Assembly: GCA_023140595.1 (NCBI GenBank) | Contig: JAGLLI010000128.1 | Location: forward strand, 1 to 12,714 | Direction: 5' to 3' | DNA length: 12,714 nt | Source of the DNA: Candidatus Parcubacteria bacterium | GTDB lineage: Bacteria > Patescibacteriota > Patescibacteriia > Patescibacteriales > UBA12075 | Program-made: the position numbers and the translations under genes | The notes under the pieces: model-generated | What the model was told of the DNA's origin: nothing | Databases searched by the model: none | What the model saw: the letters and a program-made list of their open reading frames with translations, nothing else | Part shown: in pieces, positions 1 through 6,092 of the stretch | Numbering within the stretch: the first letter of the stretch is position 1 | Layout of the letters: each line of letters starts with the position of its first letter

Positions 1-946
1 TGTGAAAAGTGGAGGCAACAAAAATCTGAAAAGCCGAAGCAATAAAAATTTTTGCAACCCAGCCAAACGCGTACATTGCGTTCCCCCATTTCAACAGTTT
101 TTTCTTATCTTTTTTATCAATTAATTTGCCCATAGCCAATTGCAGAAAAATCGTTGCGATAACAATTAAAGAAGAAATCGCGCCAACTTCCAAATAATTG
201 CCATGTAAAAGCTCCCAAATAAAAATCGGCCAAATAACAAAACCGACAATCGCCTCAGCGCCGTCTGACAAATACGCCAAAACCGTTTTTCTTCTGTTTC
301 TGGAAAAAAATTCTTTCCATGTTTCCGTGTATGTCCAGGTAAACCGTTCTCTGGTTTTGGGCAAATTCATCAATGGAATTAAAGCTGAAATATATAATAC
401 AATTACAATAAGAAATAAAATATCATAGCTGTAAAACAACAAAATCCAACCGGCAGCGAGAGGCATTGTCGCGTGGGCGATATGCGCTGTAACCTCCATT
501 AAGCTTATTTGTTTGGCGCGATTCAATCTGTTCGTAAACTTGGCAATATCGGTGTGCACGGGAACCCAATGCAGTATACGATGCAAAGTTATAAAAACCA
601 AAGACAAAATTAATAAAGCGATTACTTCTAATTTATTGGATGAATTTGCCAAACCCAAAACGTAAAAACAAACATAATAAAGCGCCCCCAAAACAACGCT
701 AACGCGAATAGACCGCTTTAAACCGATTTGATTTAAATGCCGCGCGCCCCAGGCAACTAAAACGCCATAAAGCAAACTGCCGGCCAAATAATAATAAATT
801 ACATATTGCAATTTAAAATCAAAAAGTTCGTATAAAAAAATCGGCAAAAAAAGCCCGAGTAGCGCGGTTGATACGCGCAATAGCGCGCGCATGGAATAAA
901 TAGCAAAAAAACCTTGCGATATCCTGCCGATAAAATATTTGAGCAT
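1..946 (-). CDS. MFS-like transporter, C-terminus cut by the window edge
   Basis: An open frame runs from an ATG at 946 off the left edge (about 315 codons seen). The product is a chain of hydrophobic helices separated by short basic loops, beginning MLKYFIGRISQGFF, as in polytopic inner-membrane transporters of the major facilitator type. The substrate cannot be told. It aligns well by eye with the complete transporter at 6924-8066: both have an HWVP/YWVP motif, PLAxG followed by a helix, IWPIFI, and QLAMGKL/TLAMGRI with a basic loop. Those 380 residues suggest roughly 65 residues are missing here. The start has no Shine-Dalgarno; a TATAAT with an upstream TG lies about 32 bp before it. The gene lies beyond the palindrome that ends leuS and is probably its own transcription unit. 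The family assignment rests on hydrophobic pattern and paralogy, not on a diagnostic motif. Confidence 0.8.
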   Translation of the reverse strand, partial: MLKYFIGRISQGFFAIYSMRALLRVSTALLGLFLPIFLYELFDFKLQYVIYYYLAGSLLYGVLVAWGARHLNQIGLKRSIRVSVVLGALYYVCFYVLGLANSSNKLEVIALLILSLVFITLHRILHWVPVHTDIAKFTNRLNRAKQISLMEVTAHIAHATMPLAAGWILLFYSYDILFLIVIVLYISALIPLMNLPKTRERFTWTYTETWKEFFSRNRRKTVLAYLSDGAEAIVGFVIWPIFIWELLHGNYLEVGAISSLIVIATIFLQLAMGKLIDKKDKKKLLKWGNAMYAFGWVAKIFIASAFQIFVASTFH

Positions 947-977
947 TTTTTGTAGTTATTAGTGGTTAGTAATTTTT

Positions 978-986
978 ATTATAACA
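978..986 (-). promoter_or_regulatory. Extended -10 promoter for the left MFS-like gene
   Basis: The minus strand reads TG-T-TATAAT (986 down to 978), a perfect -10 hexamer with the TGn extension. There is no good -35 hexamer. It ends 31 bp before the ATG at 946. The second MFS gene has the same arrangement. Confidence 0.55.
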
Positions 987-1007
987 TAAAAAAAATTGAA
1001 TACCTAC

Positions 1008-1069
1008 AAAAAATCGTAAAAATCGTAGAGACAAAAAATTTTTTGTCTCTACGATTTTTACGATTTTTT
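1008..1069. terminator. Perfect 62-bp palindrome ending leuS, bidirectional terminator-like
   Basis: Bases 1008-1038 are the exact reverse complement of 1039-1069, giving a 31-bp arm with no spacer. Each arm holds two copies of AATCGTA plus GTAGAGAC, and each end carries six A or T. On the minus strand the leuS stop TAA lies at the rim of the hairpin, followed by the stem and a T6 tract, so the structure can serve as a rho-independent terminator. The opposite direction is also followed by T-rich sequence. The length and perfection exceed what termination needs, so it may also be a dispersed repeat unit. Confidence 0.8.
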
Positions 1070-4000
1070 ATTTCACCACAACATTAACCAGCTTACCCTT
1101 AACAAAAATAATTTTTACAATTTCTTTACTTTTTGTCCATTTTTTAATCTTCTCACTTTCAAGGGCTTTTACTTTAGCATCATCCTCGAAAATATCAACG
1201 TCAACTTCAATCGTATCCCGAAGTTTGCCGTTAACTTGGACAACCAACTGAATTTTTTCGTCTTTAATTAATTCAGGATTATATTTTGGCCATTTTTGTT
1301 TAAAAACACTTTCTTTGTTGCCCAACTCAACCCAAAGCTCCTCCGCGATATGCGGCGCAAACGGCGAAAGAATCAACAACAATTTTTCATAAACTTCATT
1401 GCTAATTTCTTTCTCTTTTTCTAAGGCATTAACCAATATCATCATAGCGCTAACAGCGGTATTAAGTTTAATTTCCTTAATATCATCACCGACTTTCTTT
1501 ATAGTTTTATGCAACAACCTATTCAAATCATCCTTAATTCTTGATTCTTGATTCTTAATTCTTGATTTAACCCCCCATATCTTTTCCAAAAACTTCCTAG
1601 TCCCAACAAGCCCGTTCGTACTCCACGCGCAACTTTGCGAAAAAGGTCCCATAAACATTTCATACACGCGCATTGCGTCAGCGCCGTATTTTTCCACTAT
1701 ATCATCAGGATTAATAACATTACCCCAGCGCTTGCTCATTTTTCTTCCGTCCTCTGCCATAATCAAACCGACATGTCTTAATTTTTTAAACGGCTCTTCA
1801 TAATTGACTGCGCCGATATCATATAAAAATTTATGCCAAAAACGCGCGTAAATCAAATGCCGTGTCGCGTGTTCTGCACCGCCAACATAAAAATCAACCG
1901 GCGACCAATATTTTTCCTTTTTTTTATCAACTAGCGCCTTATTATTTTTTGGATCAATATATCGTAAATAATACCAGCTTGACCCTGCCCATTGCGGCAT
2001 TGTATTTGTTTCACGCTTTCCCTGTCCGCCGCATTTCGGACAAATCGTATTAACCCACTCTTTAATATTTACTAATGGCGACTCACCTGTTCCGCTTGGC
2101 GCGTATTCTTTAACATTTGGCAACTTCACAGGCAAATCTTTTTCAGGCACGCCGACTGCTCCGCATTTCTCGCAATGAATTATCGGAATCGGCTCGCCCC
2201 AATATCTCTGCCTGCTAAACACCCAGTCTTTTAATTTATAATTTATCGCTTTTTTGCCTAATCCCCTTTCTTCCAGCCATTCAATCATCTTTTCTTTGGC
2301 TTGTTTTGTTGTCAAGCCGTTAAGTGATTTTGTAATATTTTTATTTTCTTGATATAATAAATTTGGCGTTGACGTGCCGGCGGCATGGTGCGAATACAAA
2401 TTTGTCATTTTGTGATTCGAGGGTTCGAGTCCCTCCGCCGGCTCAACGCCATTACTATTCTTGACATATTCTTTACTATGCGCTATACTATTAACAGAAT
2501 GACAAGTTTGTATTCCGCACCGGGGATAACAATCCTCAGAGCCGTCAAAAGCCCCTGTTTCAGGGGTTTTTGTATTGCCTAAAACTTCATCTGGAAAATC
2601 AGAATTTATATTTATTCCTTCGCCTGTAAAATATTCTTCTCCTTTTTTAAAAATCTTCCAAAAATAAATTATGTTTCCATAAGTCATGTCTTTGTCAACG
2701 TCATCTTCTGAAACCCAAACAGCTTTATGTTTGTTTTTTTCTTCCTCACTAATTTCATCTCTCTCTTCATTTTCCAATTCATAATACATACAACGCGCAA
2801 TGGCATAACGATTTTCTTTTTTATGCATTGCATAATAATTTACATGTACTTCTGAACCGATTTCTTTAATAAATTTAAGATTTTTATAACCAGTTTCTTC
2901 TAACACTTCTCTTTTTCCTGCATTAATTATATTCTCGCCTTCATCAATTCCGCCGACTACATAAGTTGAACACTTATATTCCGGCCATTTAATCAATAAA
3001 AATTTATTCGTTTTTGAATTTTTTACTAAAGCATAAATTACATTTCTCTTTTTTGTTGGCATATCTTCTCTAACTTTTTCTTTCATATCCCCGTTTGCCT
3101 CAAAATACGGAACAACAACGGGCTTTATTGGAATATTATATTTTTTGGCAAACTCAAAATCTCTCTCATCATGCGCCGGCACCGCCATAATCGCGCCTGT
3201 TCCATAGCCCATCATTACATAATCTGCTATCCAAATCGGAATCTCTTCGCTGTTTACAGGATTAATAGCATAACTGCCGGTAAACACTCCTGTTTTTTCT
3301 TTTGCAAGCTCTGTCCTTTCCAGTTCTGATTTACTGCCGGCAAATTTAATATATTTTTCAACCTCTGTTTTTTGTTCCTTGGTTGTAATTTTTTTGACTA
3401 ACGGATGTTCCGGAGCCATTACAAAATATGTGGCGCCAAATAATGTGTCTGGACGAGTTGTAAAAACTTTAATAGTTTCATCAATTTGTAATTTGCTTGT
3501 GCTCGCTTGACGGGTGTAATTTGTAATTTGAAATTGAACTTCAACTCCTTCACTTCTCCCAATCCACCCTCTCTGCATCTCTTTAATTGAAGACTCCCAT
3601 TCCAGCAATTTGTCTAAATCATTAAGCATGCGCTCAGCGTAATCAGTAATGCGCAAAACCCACTGGCGCATTGGCTTGCGCTCAACTTCTGAATCACAGC
3701 GCTCACATCTTCCGTTCTCCAAGTCTTCCTGCGCGAGCCCTGTTTTGCATGACGGACACCAAATAATCGGCTCATGAGATTCGTAAGCCAAGCCACGCTC
3801 AAACATCTGTAAAAAAATCCATTGCGTCCATTTATAAAACTCGGGATCAGTCGTGTTAATCTCGCGCTCCCAATCATAAGAAAAACCAAGCCTCCCGAGC
3901 TGCTTCTTAAAAGTCGCAATATTTTTGTCAGTTGAAATACGCGGATGAATTTTATTTTTTAAAGCAAAATTTTCAGCAGGCAAGCCAAAAGCATCCCAAC

Positions 4001-4232
4001 CCATCGGATGCAGAACATTATAACCTTGCATAGTTTTCATACGCGCGAAAATATCAGTCGCGATATAACCTTTTGGATGCCCTACATGCAAACCCGCGCC
4101 GGAAGGATAAGGAAACATATCCAAAACATAATATTTCGGCTTTTTCTTGTCTTGACCGGTTTTATATAATTTATCTTCTTTCCATTTCTTTTGCCACTTA
4201 GATTCTATTTTTTTATGATTATATTTATTCAT
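1068..4232 (-). CDS. leuS: Leucyl-tRNA synthetase with NUDIX and tRNA-like in-frame insertions
   Basis: This cytosolic enzyme charges tRNA-Leu with leucine and hydrolyses mischarged tRNA. The HIGH-type motif is HVGH at residues 49-52 after PYPSGAG, and the KMSKS-type motif is KMSKR at 831-835. A zinc ribbon uses C159/C162 and C176/C179; a second uses C687/C690 and C731/C734. The CP1 editing domain shows TTRPDTLFGA (258-267) and AVPAHDERD (350-358) with the conserved Asp355. The C-terminal domain has VQVNGKLRD near 998-1006. At 1054 aa it is some 200-250 residues longer than typical bacterial LeuRS (about 800-860 aa). The excess is a NUDIX domain (about 380-530), a tRNA-like insertion (about 547-636) and two short repeat-derived inserts. 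The ATG at 4232 lies 6 bp after the CNNM stop, so the two are likely one operon. No Shine-Dalgarno is visible. The frame is open throughout, so the enzyme is probably functional. Confidence 0.96.
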   Translation of the reverse strand: MNKYNHKKIESKWQKKWKEDKLYKTGQDKKKPKYYVLDMFPYPSGAGLHVGHPKGYIATDIFARMKTMQGYNVLHPMGWDAFGLPAENFALKNKIHPRISTDKNIATFKKQLGRLGFSYDWEREINTTDPEFYKWTQWIFLQMFERGLAYESHEPIIWCPSCKTGLAQEDLENGRCERCDSEVERKPMRQWVLRITDYAERMLNDLDKLLEWESSIKEMQRGWIGRSEGVEVQFQITNYTRQASTSKLQIDETIKVFTTRPDTLFGATYFVMAPEHPLVKKITTKEQKTEVEKYIKFAGSKSELERTELAKEKTGVFTGSYAINPVNSEEIPIWIADYVMMGYGTGAIMAVPAHDERDFEFAKKYNIPIKPVVVPYFEANGDMKEKVREDMPTKKRNVIYALVKNSKTNKFLLIKWPEYKCSTYVVGGIDEGENIINAGKREVLEETGYKNLKFIKEIGSEVHVNYYAMHKKENRYAIARCMYYELENEERDEISEEEKNKHKAVWVSEDDVDKDMTYGNIIYFWKIFKKGEEYFTGEGININSDFPDEVLGNTKTPETGAFDGSEDCYPRCGIQTCHSVNSIAHSKEYVKNSNGVEPAEGLEPSNHKMTNLYSHHAAGTSTPNLLYQENKNITKSLNGLTTKQAKEKMIEWLEERGLGKKAINYKLKDWVFSRQRYWGEPIPIIHCEKCGAVGVPEKDLPVKLPNVKEYAPSGTGESPLVNIKEWVNTICPKCGGQGKRETNTMPQWAGSSWYYLRYIDPKNNKALVDKKKEKYWSPVDFYVGGAEHATRHLIYARFWHKFLYDIGAVNYEEPFKKLRHVGLIMAEDGRKMSKRWGNVINPDDIVEKYGADAMRVYEMFMGPFSQSCAWSTNGLVGTRKFLEKIWGVKSRIKNQESRIKDDLNRLLHKTIKKVGDDIKEIKLNTAVSAMMILVNALEKEKEISNEVYEKLLLILSPFAPHIAEELWVELGNKESVFKQKWPKYNPELIKDEKIQLVVQVNGKLRDTIEVDVDIFEDDAKVKALESEKIKKWTKSKEIVKIIFVKGKLVNVVVK
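1534..1568. repeat. Five tandem 7-bp units inside leuS
   Basis: Five consecutive heptamers are seen: TTAATTC, TTGATTC, TTGATTC, TTAATTC, TTGATTT. Three units make 21 bp, so they are read in frame as a 7-residue repeat (SRIKNQE then SRIKDDL) near residue 890, just after the catalytic core. Bacterial LeuRS proteins normally lack this stretch. It looks like intergenic-type repeat DNA that has expanded within a coding frame. Confidence 0.75.
2330..2358 (+). promoter_or_regulatory. Promoter-like sequence before the tRNA-like fold
   Basis: TTGTAA (2330-2335) and TATAAT (2353-2358) are separated by 17 bp. The predicted start near 2365 coincides with the first base of the extended tRNA-like stem. 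The location is antisense within leuS. In AT-rich DNA such matches can be chance, so activity is unproven. Confidence 0.4.
2365..2450 (+). ncRNA. tRNA-like fold (degenerate tRNA-Thr-like), antisense in leuS
   Basis: A canonical T arm is present: GAGGG, loop TTCGAGT, CCCTC (2419-2435). It is followed directly by CGCCGGC (2436-2442), which pairs exactly with GCCGGCG (2376-2382) as a 7-bp acceptor stem. The helix continues outward after a 3-nt bulge with GGCGTTGA (2365-2372) and TCAACGCC (2443-2450). Between the acceptor and T arm only 36 nt remain, about five fewer than in a normal tRNA. A hairpin ACAAA/TTTGT (2396-2400 with 2409-2413) carries an 8-nt loop, TTTGTCAT, that could present a UGU (Thr) anticodon. 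No D arm can be drawn. It is best read as a tRNA-derived relic or tRNA mimic, not a working tRNA. Confidence 0.55.
2387..2521. repeat. Imperfect inverted repeat within the leuS insertion
   Basis: The left arm (2387-2415, starting GGTGCGAATACAAAT) matches the reverse complement of the right arm (2492-2521, starting GGTGCGGAATACAAAC) with one extra G and about three substitutions. The 76-bp spacer holds the T arm, the acceptor 3' strand and a promoter-like sequence. The left arm overlaps the middle of the tRNA-like fold, so the tRNA-like structure and the long hairpin are mutually exclusive. Confidence 0.75.
2461..2489 (+). promoter_or_regulatory. Near-consensus sigma70 promoter antisense to leuS
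   Basis: A perfect TTGACA (2461-2466) is followed after 17 bp by TATACT (2484-2489). The predicted start is near 2495, inside the right arm of the inverted repeat. A terminator-like hairpin ends at 2571, so a transcript of about 75 nt is possible. There is no sensible ORF in it. Confidence 0.5.
2547..2571 (+). terminator. Terminator-like hairpin inside leuS
   Basis: AAAAGCCCCTG pairs with CAGGGGTTTTT around a TTT loop: 11 pairs including one G-U, with the T5 tract forming part of the stem. On the leuS coding strand the same hairpin is also followed by a U-rich or A-rich flank, so it could attenuate the sense transcript. It is translated in LeuRS as TKTPETGAF. Confidence 0.5.
2643..3100 (-). 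other. NUDIX hydrolase domain embedded in LeuRS
   Basis: LeuRS residues about 380-530 form a NUDIX fold inserted between the end of the editing domain (PIKPVVVPYFE) and the YFTGEGI segment. The NUDIX box is complete: G427, E433, R441-E442, E445-E446, G448, Y449, matching GX5EX7REUXEEXGU, with the metal-binding glutamates intact. NUDIX enzymes hydrolyse nucleoside diphosphates linked to other moieties; the substrate here is unknown. A catalytically complete box argues for activity, not just a structural spacer. NUDIX-containing LeuRS has, to my recollection, been annotated in other Parcubacteria, so this is probably lineage-wide. Confidence 0.9.
3483..3530. repeat. 13-bp direct repeat insertion in leuS
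   Basis: AATTTGTAATTTG occurs at 3483-3495 and 3518-3530; each copy is itself a 7-bp periodic sequence. It encodes the NYTRQASTSKLQI stretch (about residues 238-250) before VFTTRPD, where other LeuRS proteins have a shorter loop. It resembles the tandem heptamers at 1534-1568 in unit size and AT content. Confidence 0.6.
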
Positions 4233-4238
4233 AATAAT

Positions 4239-5252
4239 TTATATCTTTTTTATTCTTTTTCTTTTAAACCTTTTTCTTGCCTCTGCCCGCAAATCCTCTA
4301 CTTTATCAAACTCGTCCATAATCTCCTCGCCGATTATTTCCTCTAACACATCTTCAATTGTCACTATGCCAAGCATTGATCCGTATTCATTCAATACTAT
4401 AAACATATGATTCCTTGTTGATTGAAACGAATTTAATAATTCATCAAGCGGTTTATTGTAATCCACAAAAATAACTTCATTTCCGGCAACATCGCCTACT
4501 GTTTTATTTTTACGTTTATGCTCCAAAATCAAATCCTTAATATAAAGCGTTCCAATTATTTCATCTTTATCGTTTTTATACACCGGAATTCTGGAATGTC
4601 CTGTATTAAAAATTTTATTTATAGTCTGCCTGTCCAGTTCTTGCGCAAAAGGCAAAGAAAAAACTTCTGATTCGGGGGTCATTATTTCTTCAACTGTCTT
4701 GCCTGATAAAGTCAAAGCCCCCTTGACCATCTTCTCTTCATCTTCGTCAACGTCGCTATGCTTGGAATCTTCATGTTCTTCAATAATCTTTAAAAGCTCG
4801 CCCTTTGAATATACGTTAGGCATTTCATCTCCTAGCGCTTTGTCTAAAACCAATGCGATTGGTTTGCAAATTGGATACAAAATAAATCGAAAAAAAAGTA
4901 CCAGCCATGCCAGCTTAGCGCCAAGACGCAGGGCATATCTGGAAAAACCTGCCTGAGGAATAATTTCACCAAATATAACTATTAAAGCCGTAGCAATTAA
5001 CCCGGCAGCTACCCCGGAAGCAATTGAACCCAAAAATATTGACAAGGTGGAGTTAACAGCCACGTTACCTATGAGCAAGGTACACAAAAGCAAATTTCCA
5101 TCTTTTCTTACTCTATATACTTTTTTAGCCTCCTTATTTCCCATGTCTTTCTTTCTCTCAAGATCGTCTTTATTTAAACTAAAAAATCCAAGCGTCAAAC
5201 CGGAAAATAACGCGGACAAAAGTACCAAAATAACAATAATAATGTATTCCAT
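4239..5252 (-). CDS. CNNM/HlyC-type membrane protein (DUF21 plus CBS pair)
   Basis: This 337-aa protein has the CNNM/CorC layout. An N-terminal DUF21 membrane domain (about 1-140) has helices near 1-25, 52-75, 78-97 and 112-135 and the characteristic FGEIIPQA at 94-101. A CBS-domain pair (about 188-308) follows, starting EEIMTPESEVF and ending with GIVTIEDVLEEIIGEE (295-310). The family is linked to Mg2+ and other divalent cation efflux, and the CBS pair usually binds adenine nucleotides. The C-terminal CorC_HlyC domain is missing and is replaced by a short basic tail (FKRKRIKK), so it is shorter than typical bacterial HlyC-type proteins of about 430 aa. It is followed after 6 bp by leuS, so it is probably the first gene of that operon. 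No Shine-Dalgarno is seen; a TATAAT on the minus strand (5306-5301) may be its -10. Confidence 0.88.
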   Translation of the reverse strand: MEYIIIVILVLLSALFSGLTLGFFSLNKDDLERKKDMGNKEAKKVYRVRKDGNLLLCTLLIGNVAVNSTLSIFLGSIASGVAAGLIATALIVIFGEIIPQAGFSRYALRLGAKLAWLVLFFRFILYPICKPIALVLDKALGDEMPNVYSKGELLKIIEEHEDSKHSDVDEDEEKMVKGALTLSGKTVEEIMTPESEVFSLPFAQELDRQTINKIFNTGHSRIPVYKNDKDEIIGTLYIKDLILEHKRKNKTVGDVAGNEVIFVDYNKPLDELLNSFQSTRNHMFIVLNEYGSMLGIVTIEDVLEEIIGEEIMDEFDKVEDLRAEARKRFKRKRIKKI

Positions 5253-5300
5253 AAAAATTTATTTTTTCTAAATATTTAATTATTCTTTATGCATTTACTT

Positions 5301-5306
5301 ATTATA
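5301..5306 (-). promoter_or_regulatory. Possible -10 box for the CNNM-leuS operon
   Basis: The minus strand reads TATAAT at 5306-5301, about 48 bp before the CNNM ATG. No convincing -35 is found at the right spacing (CTTTTT occupies it). Confidence 0.3.
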
Positions 5307-5329
5307 TTAACCTAAAATTAAAGAAAAAG

Positions 5330-5348
5330 CAAAGTCAAAAAAACTTTG
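5330..5348 (-). terminator. Terminator of the toxin-antitoxin operon
   Basis: On the minus strand CAAAGT and ACTTTG (6 bp, 7-nt T-rich loop) form a hairpin two bases after the toxin stop. It is followed by CTTTTTCTTT. Confidence 0.55.
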
Positions 5349-5349
5349 T

Positions 5350-5727
5350 TCAACTATCAAAAAACTCTTTTTTGTAATCACCATTTTCAACATCATTCAT
5401 TGTTTTGTCAAGCATATCTAAAATTAATGATTTCGCCTTTGTATTATTTAAAGACAAATTTTCGCCTATGGTTTTATCTTTTTTTAATCTTAAAACAATC
5501 GGAATAATCAATTCTTTTTGTTTGTATACATATATAATTATTCTTCCGGCTATTTTGCTAACTAATCTTAATTTCATTAATTCTCCATCTTTGTACCCTA
5601 AACGAGGAAGACGTATAGATGAAGATGAAATTTTTTTAGTCGTTTTCTTGATATCTTCCACGGTATAATATTTTTTCAATGGCTTTAACTCTTTTTTTAA
5701 AAACGATTTTGTTAATATTAAAAACAT
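5350..5727 (-). CDS. Putative RelE-superfamily toxin of a type II TA pair
   Basis: A 125-aa basic protein follows the antitoxin-like gene by 4 bp. The N-terminal half is helical and lysine-rich. The middle (about residues 38-85) reads SIRLPRLG, then KLRLV..GRIIIYVYK and a run of hydrophobic strands. This is the order seen in RelE/HigB-like mRNA interferases, where a basic, arginine-bearing beta-sheet forms the ribosome-dependent nuclease. A C-terminal helix ends in KKEFFDS. The assignment rests mainly on the antitoxin-first operon order, size and charge; no catalytic residue can be fixed. It ends with TGA. If not a RelE toxin it would be an uncharacterised partner of the RelB-like protein. 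Confidence 0.6.
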   Translation of the reverse strand: MFLILTKSFLKKELKPLKKYYTVEDIKKTTKKISSSSIRLPRLGYKDGELMKLRLVSKIAGRIIIYVYKQKELIIPIVLRLKKDKTIGENLSLNNTKAKSLILDMLDKTMNDVENGDYKKEFFDS

Positions 5728-5731
5728 TCAT

Positions 5732-5986
5732 TCAAATATTAGTTCTTTTAAGCAAAGCGCCTAGTTTATTTGATTTTGCAATCACATCTTTATCAGAAAA
5801 TATTTCATCATAAGTAATATTGTTTGATTGCAAAGACACATTTAATTCATTATTTAAATATGCTTTCATACTCATCGTTAAAAGCGCCTTAAGCGTAATG
5901 CCATCTTCTTTGGCTTTTTTAATTGCGCGATCTTTTAAATTCTTATTACTTATAAAAGTAACTTGCGTTTGTTGTTTTGTGTTCAT
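5732..5986 (-). CDS. Putative RelB/DinJ-like antitoxin (ribbon-helix-helix)
   Basis: An 84-aa protein whose N-terminus fits a RelB/DinJ ribbon-helix-helix DNA-binding domain. A short strand (QVTFISN, 8-14) is followed by helix NLKDRAIKKAKEDG (16-29) and then GITLKALLTMSMKAYLNN (29-46), resembling the family pattern of lysine-rich helix, Gly-(I/L)-T-(L)-x-x-(A/L) and hydrophobic helix. The C-terminal half (EIFSDKDVI..LGALLKRT) would wrap the toxin. It precedes the toxin by 4 bp and lies behind a strong promoter overlapped by a palindrome, as expected for an autoregulated TA operon. There is no Shine-Dalgarno. Confidence 0.68.
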   Translation of the reverse strand: MNTKQQTQVTFISNKNLKDRAIKKAKEDGITLKALLTMSMKAYLNNELNVSLQSNNITYDEIFSDKDVIAKSNKLGALLKRTNI

Positions 5987-5991
5987 ATATT

Positions 5992-6044
5992 TATATAGTT
6001 AAAAGCTATATATAAACTATATAAAAAATTTTAAATTTTGTCAA
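5992..6044 (-). promoter_or_regulatory. TA operon promoter with overlapping palindromic operator
   Basis: TTGACA (6044-6039) and TATAGT (6021-6016) are separated by 17 bp on the minus strand. TATATAGTT (5992-6000) and AACTATATA (6015-6023) form a perfect 9-bp inverted repeat that overlaps the -10 and the start region. This is the usual site for ribbon-helix-helix antitoxin repression. The antitoxin ATG is at 5986, so the leader is very short. Confidence 0.65.
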
Positions 6045-6092
6045 TTTTTTTTAAAAAAAATATATTTAAAAATAAACGCTTTCCTGATATTT

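Larger units (their letters stand above)
2325..2594. mobile_element. In-frame insertion in leuS carrying a tRNA-like palindromic element
   Basis: The LeuRS host sequence reads TGEGININSDF up to residue 546 and resumes LNGLTTKQA at residue 637. In ordinary bacterial LeuRS these two motifs are adjacent. The intervening 90 codons are open but low in similarity to any synthetase domain. They include PAEGLEPSN, the kind of peptide produced by reading the antisense of a tRNA T arm. On the plus strand the segment holds a tRNA-like fold, a 29/30-bp inverted repeat, two promoter-like sequences and a terminator hairpin. The borders are inferred from protein homology recalled from memory, so they are accurate only to several bases. 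No target-site duplication was recognised. The best parallel is the class of palindromic elements found in frame in Rickettsia genes; calling it mobile is inference. Confidence 0.6.

Noticed and set aside
198..428. Plus-strand 76-aa ORF
   Set aside because: It lies opposite the clearly hydrophobic, motif-bearing MFS-like frame on the minus strand and has no family signal.
1534..1568. CRISPR-like array
   Set aside because: The units are contiguous heptamers without spacers and are translated within leuS.
2376..2443. A functional tRNA-Thr gene inside leuS
   Set aside because: The acceptor and T arms are excellent, but no D arm fits in the 36 nt between them and the candidate anticodon loop has 8 nt. 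I call it tRNA-like only.
2325..2594. A self-splicing intron or intein in leuS
   Set aside because: There is no intein motif (no N-terminal Cys/Ser block or C-terminal HN), no group II domain V-like hairpin and no recognisable group I core. The frame stays open across it, so splicing is not required.
3614..3919. Minus-strand 101-aa ORF in another frame of leuS
   Set aside because: It overlaps the conserved catalytic and zinc-ribbon part of LeuRS in another frame; a shadow.
4699..5271. Plus-strand ORFs opposite the CNNM gene
   Set aside because: They are antisense to conserved DUF21 and CBS segments and show Ser/Lys-rich composition with no domain.
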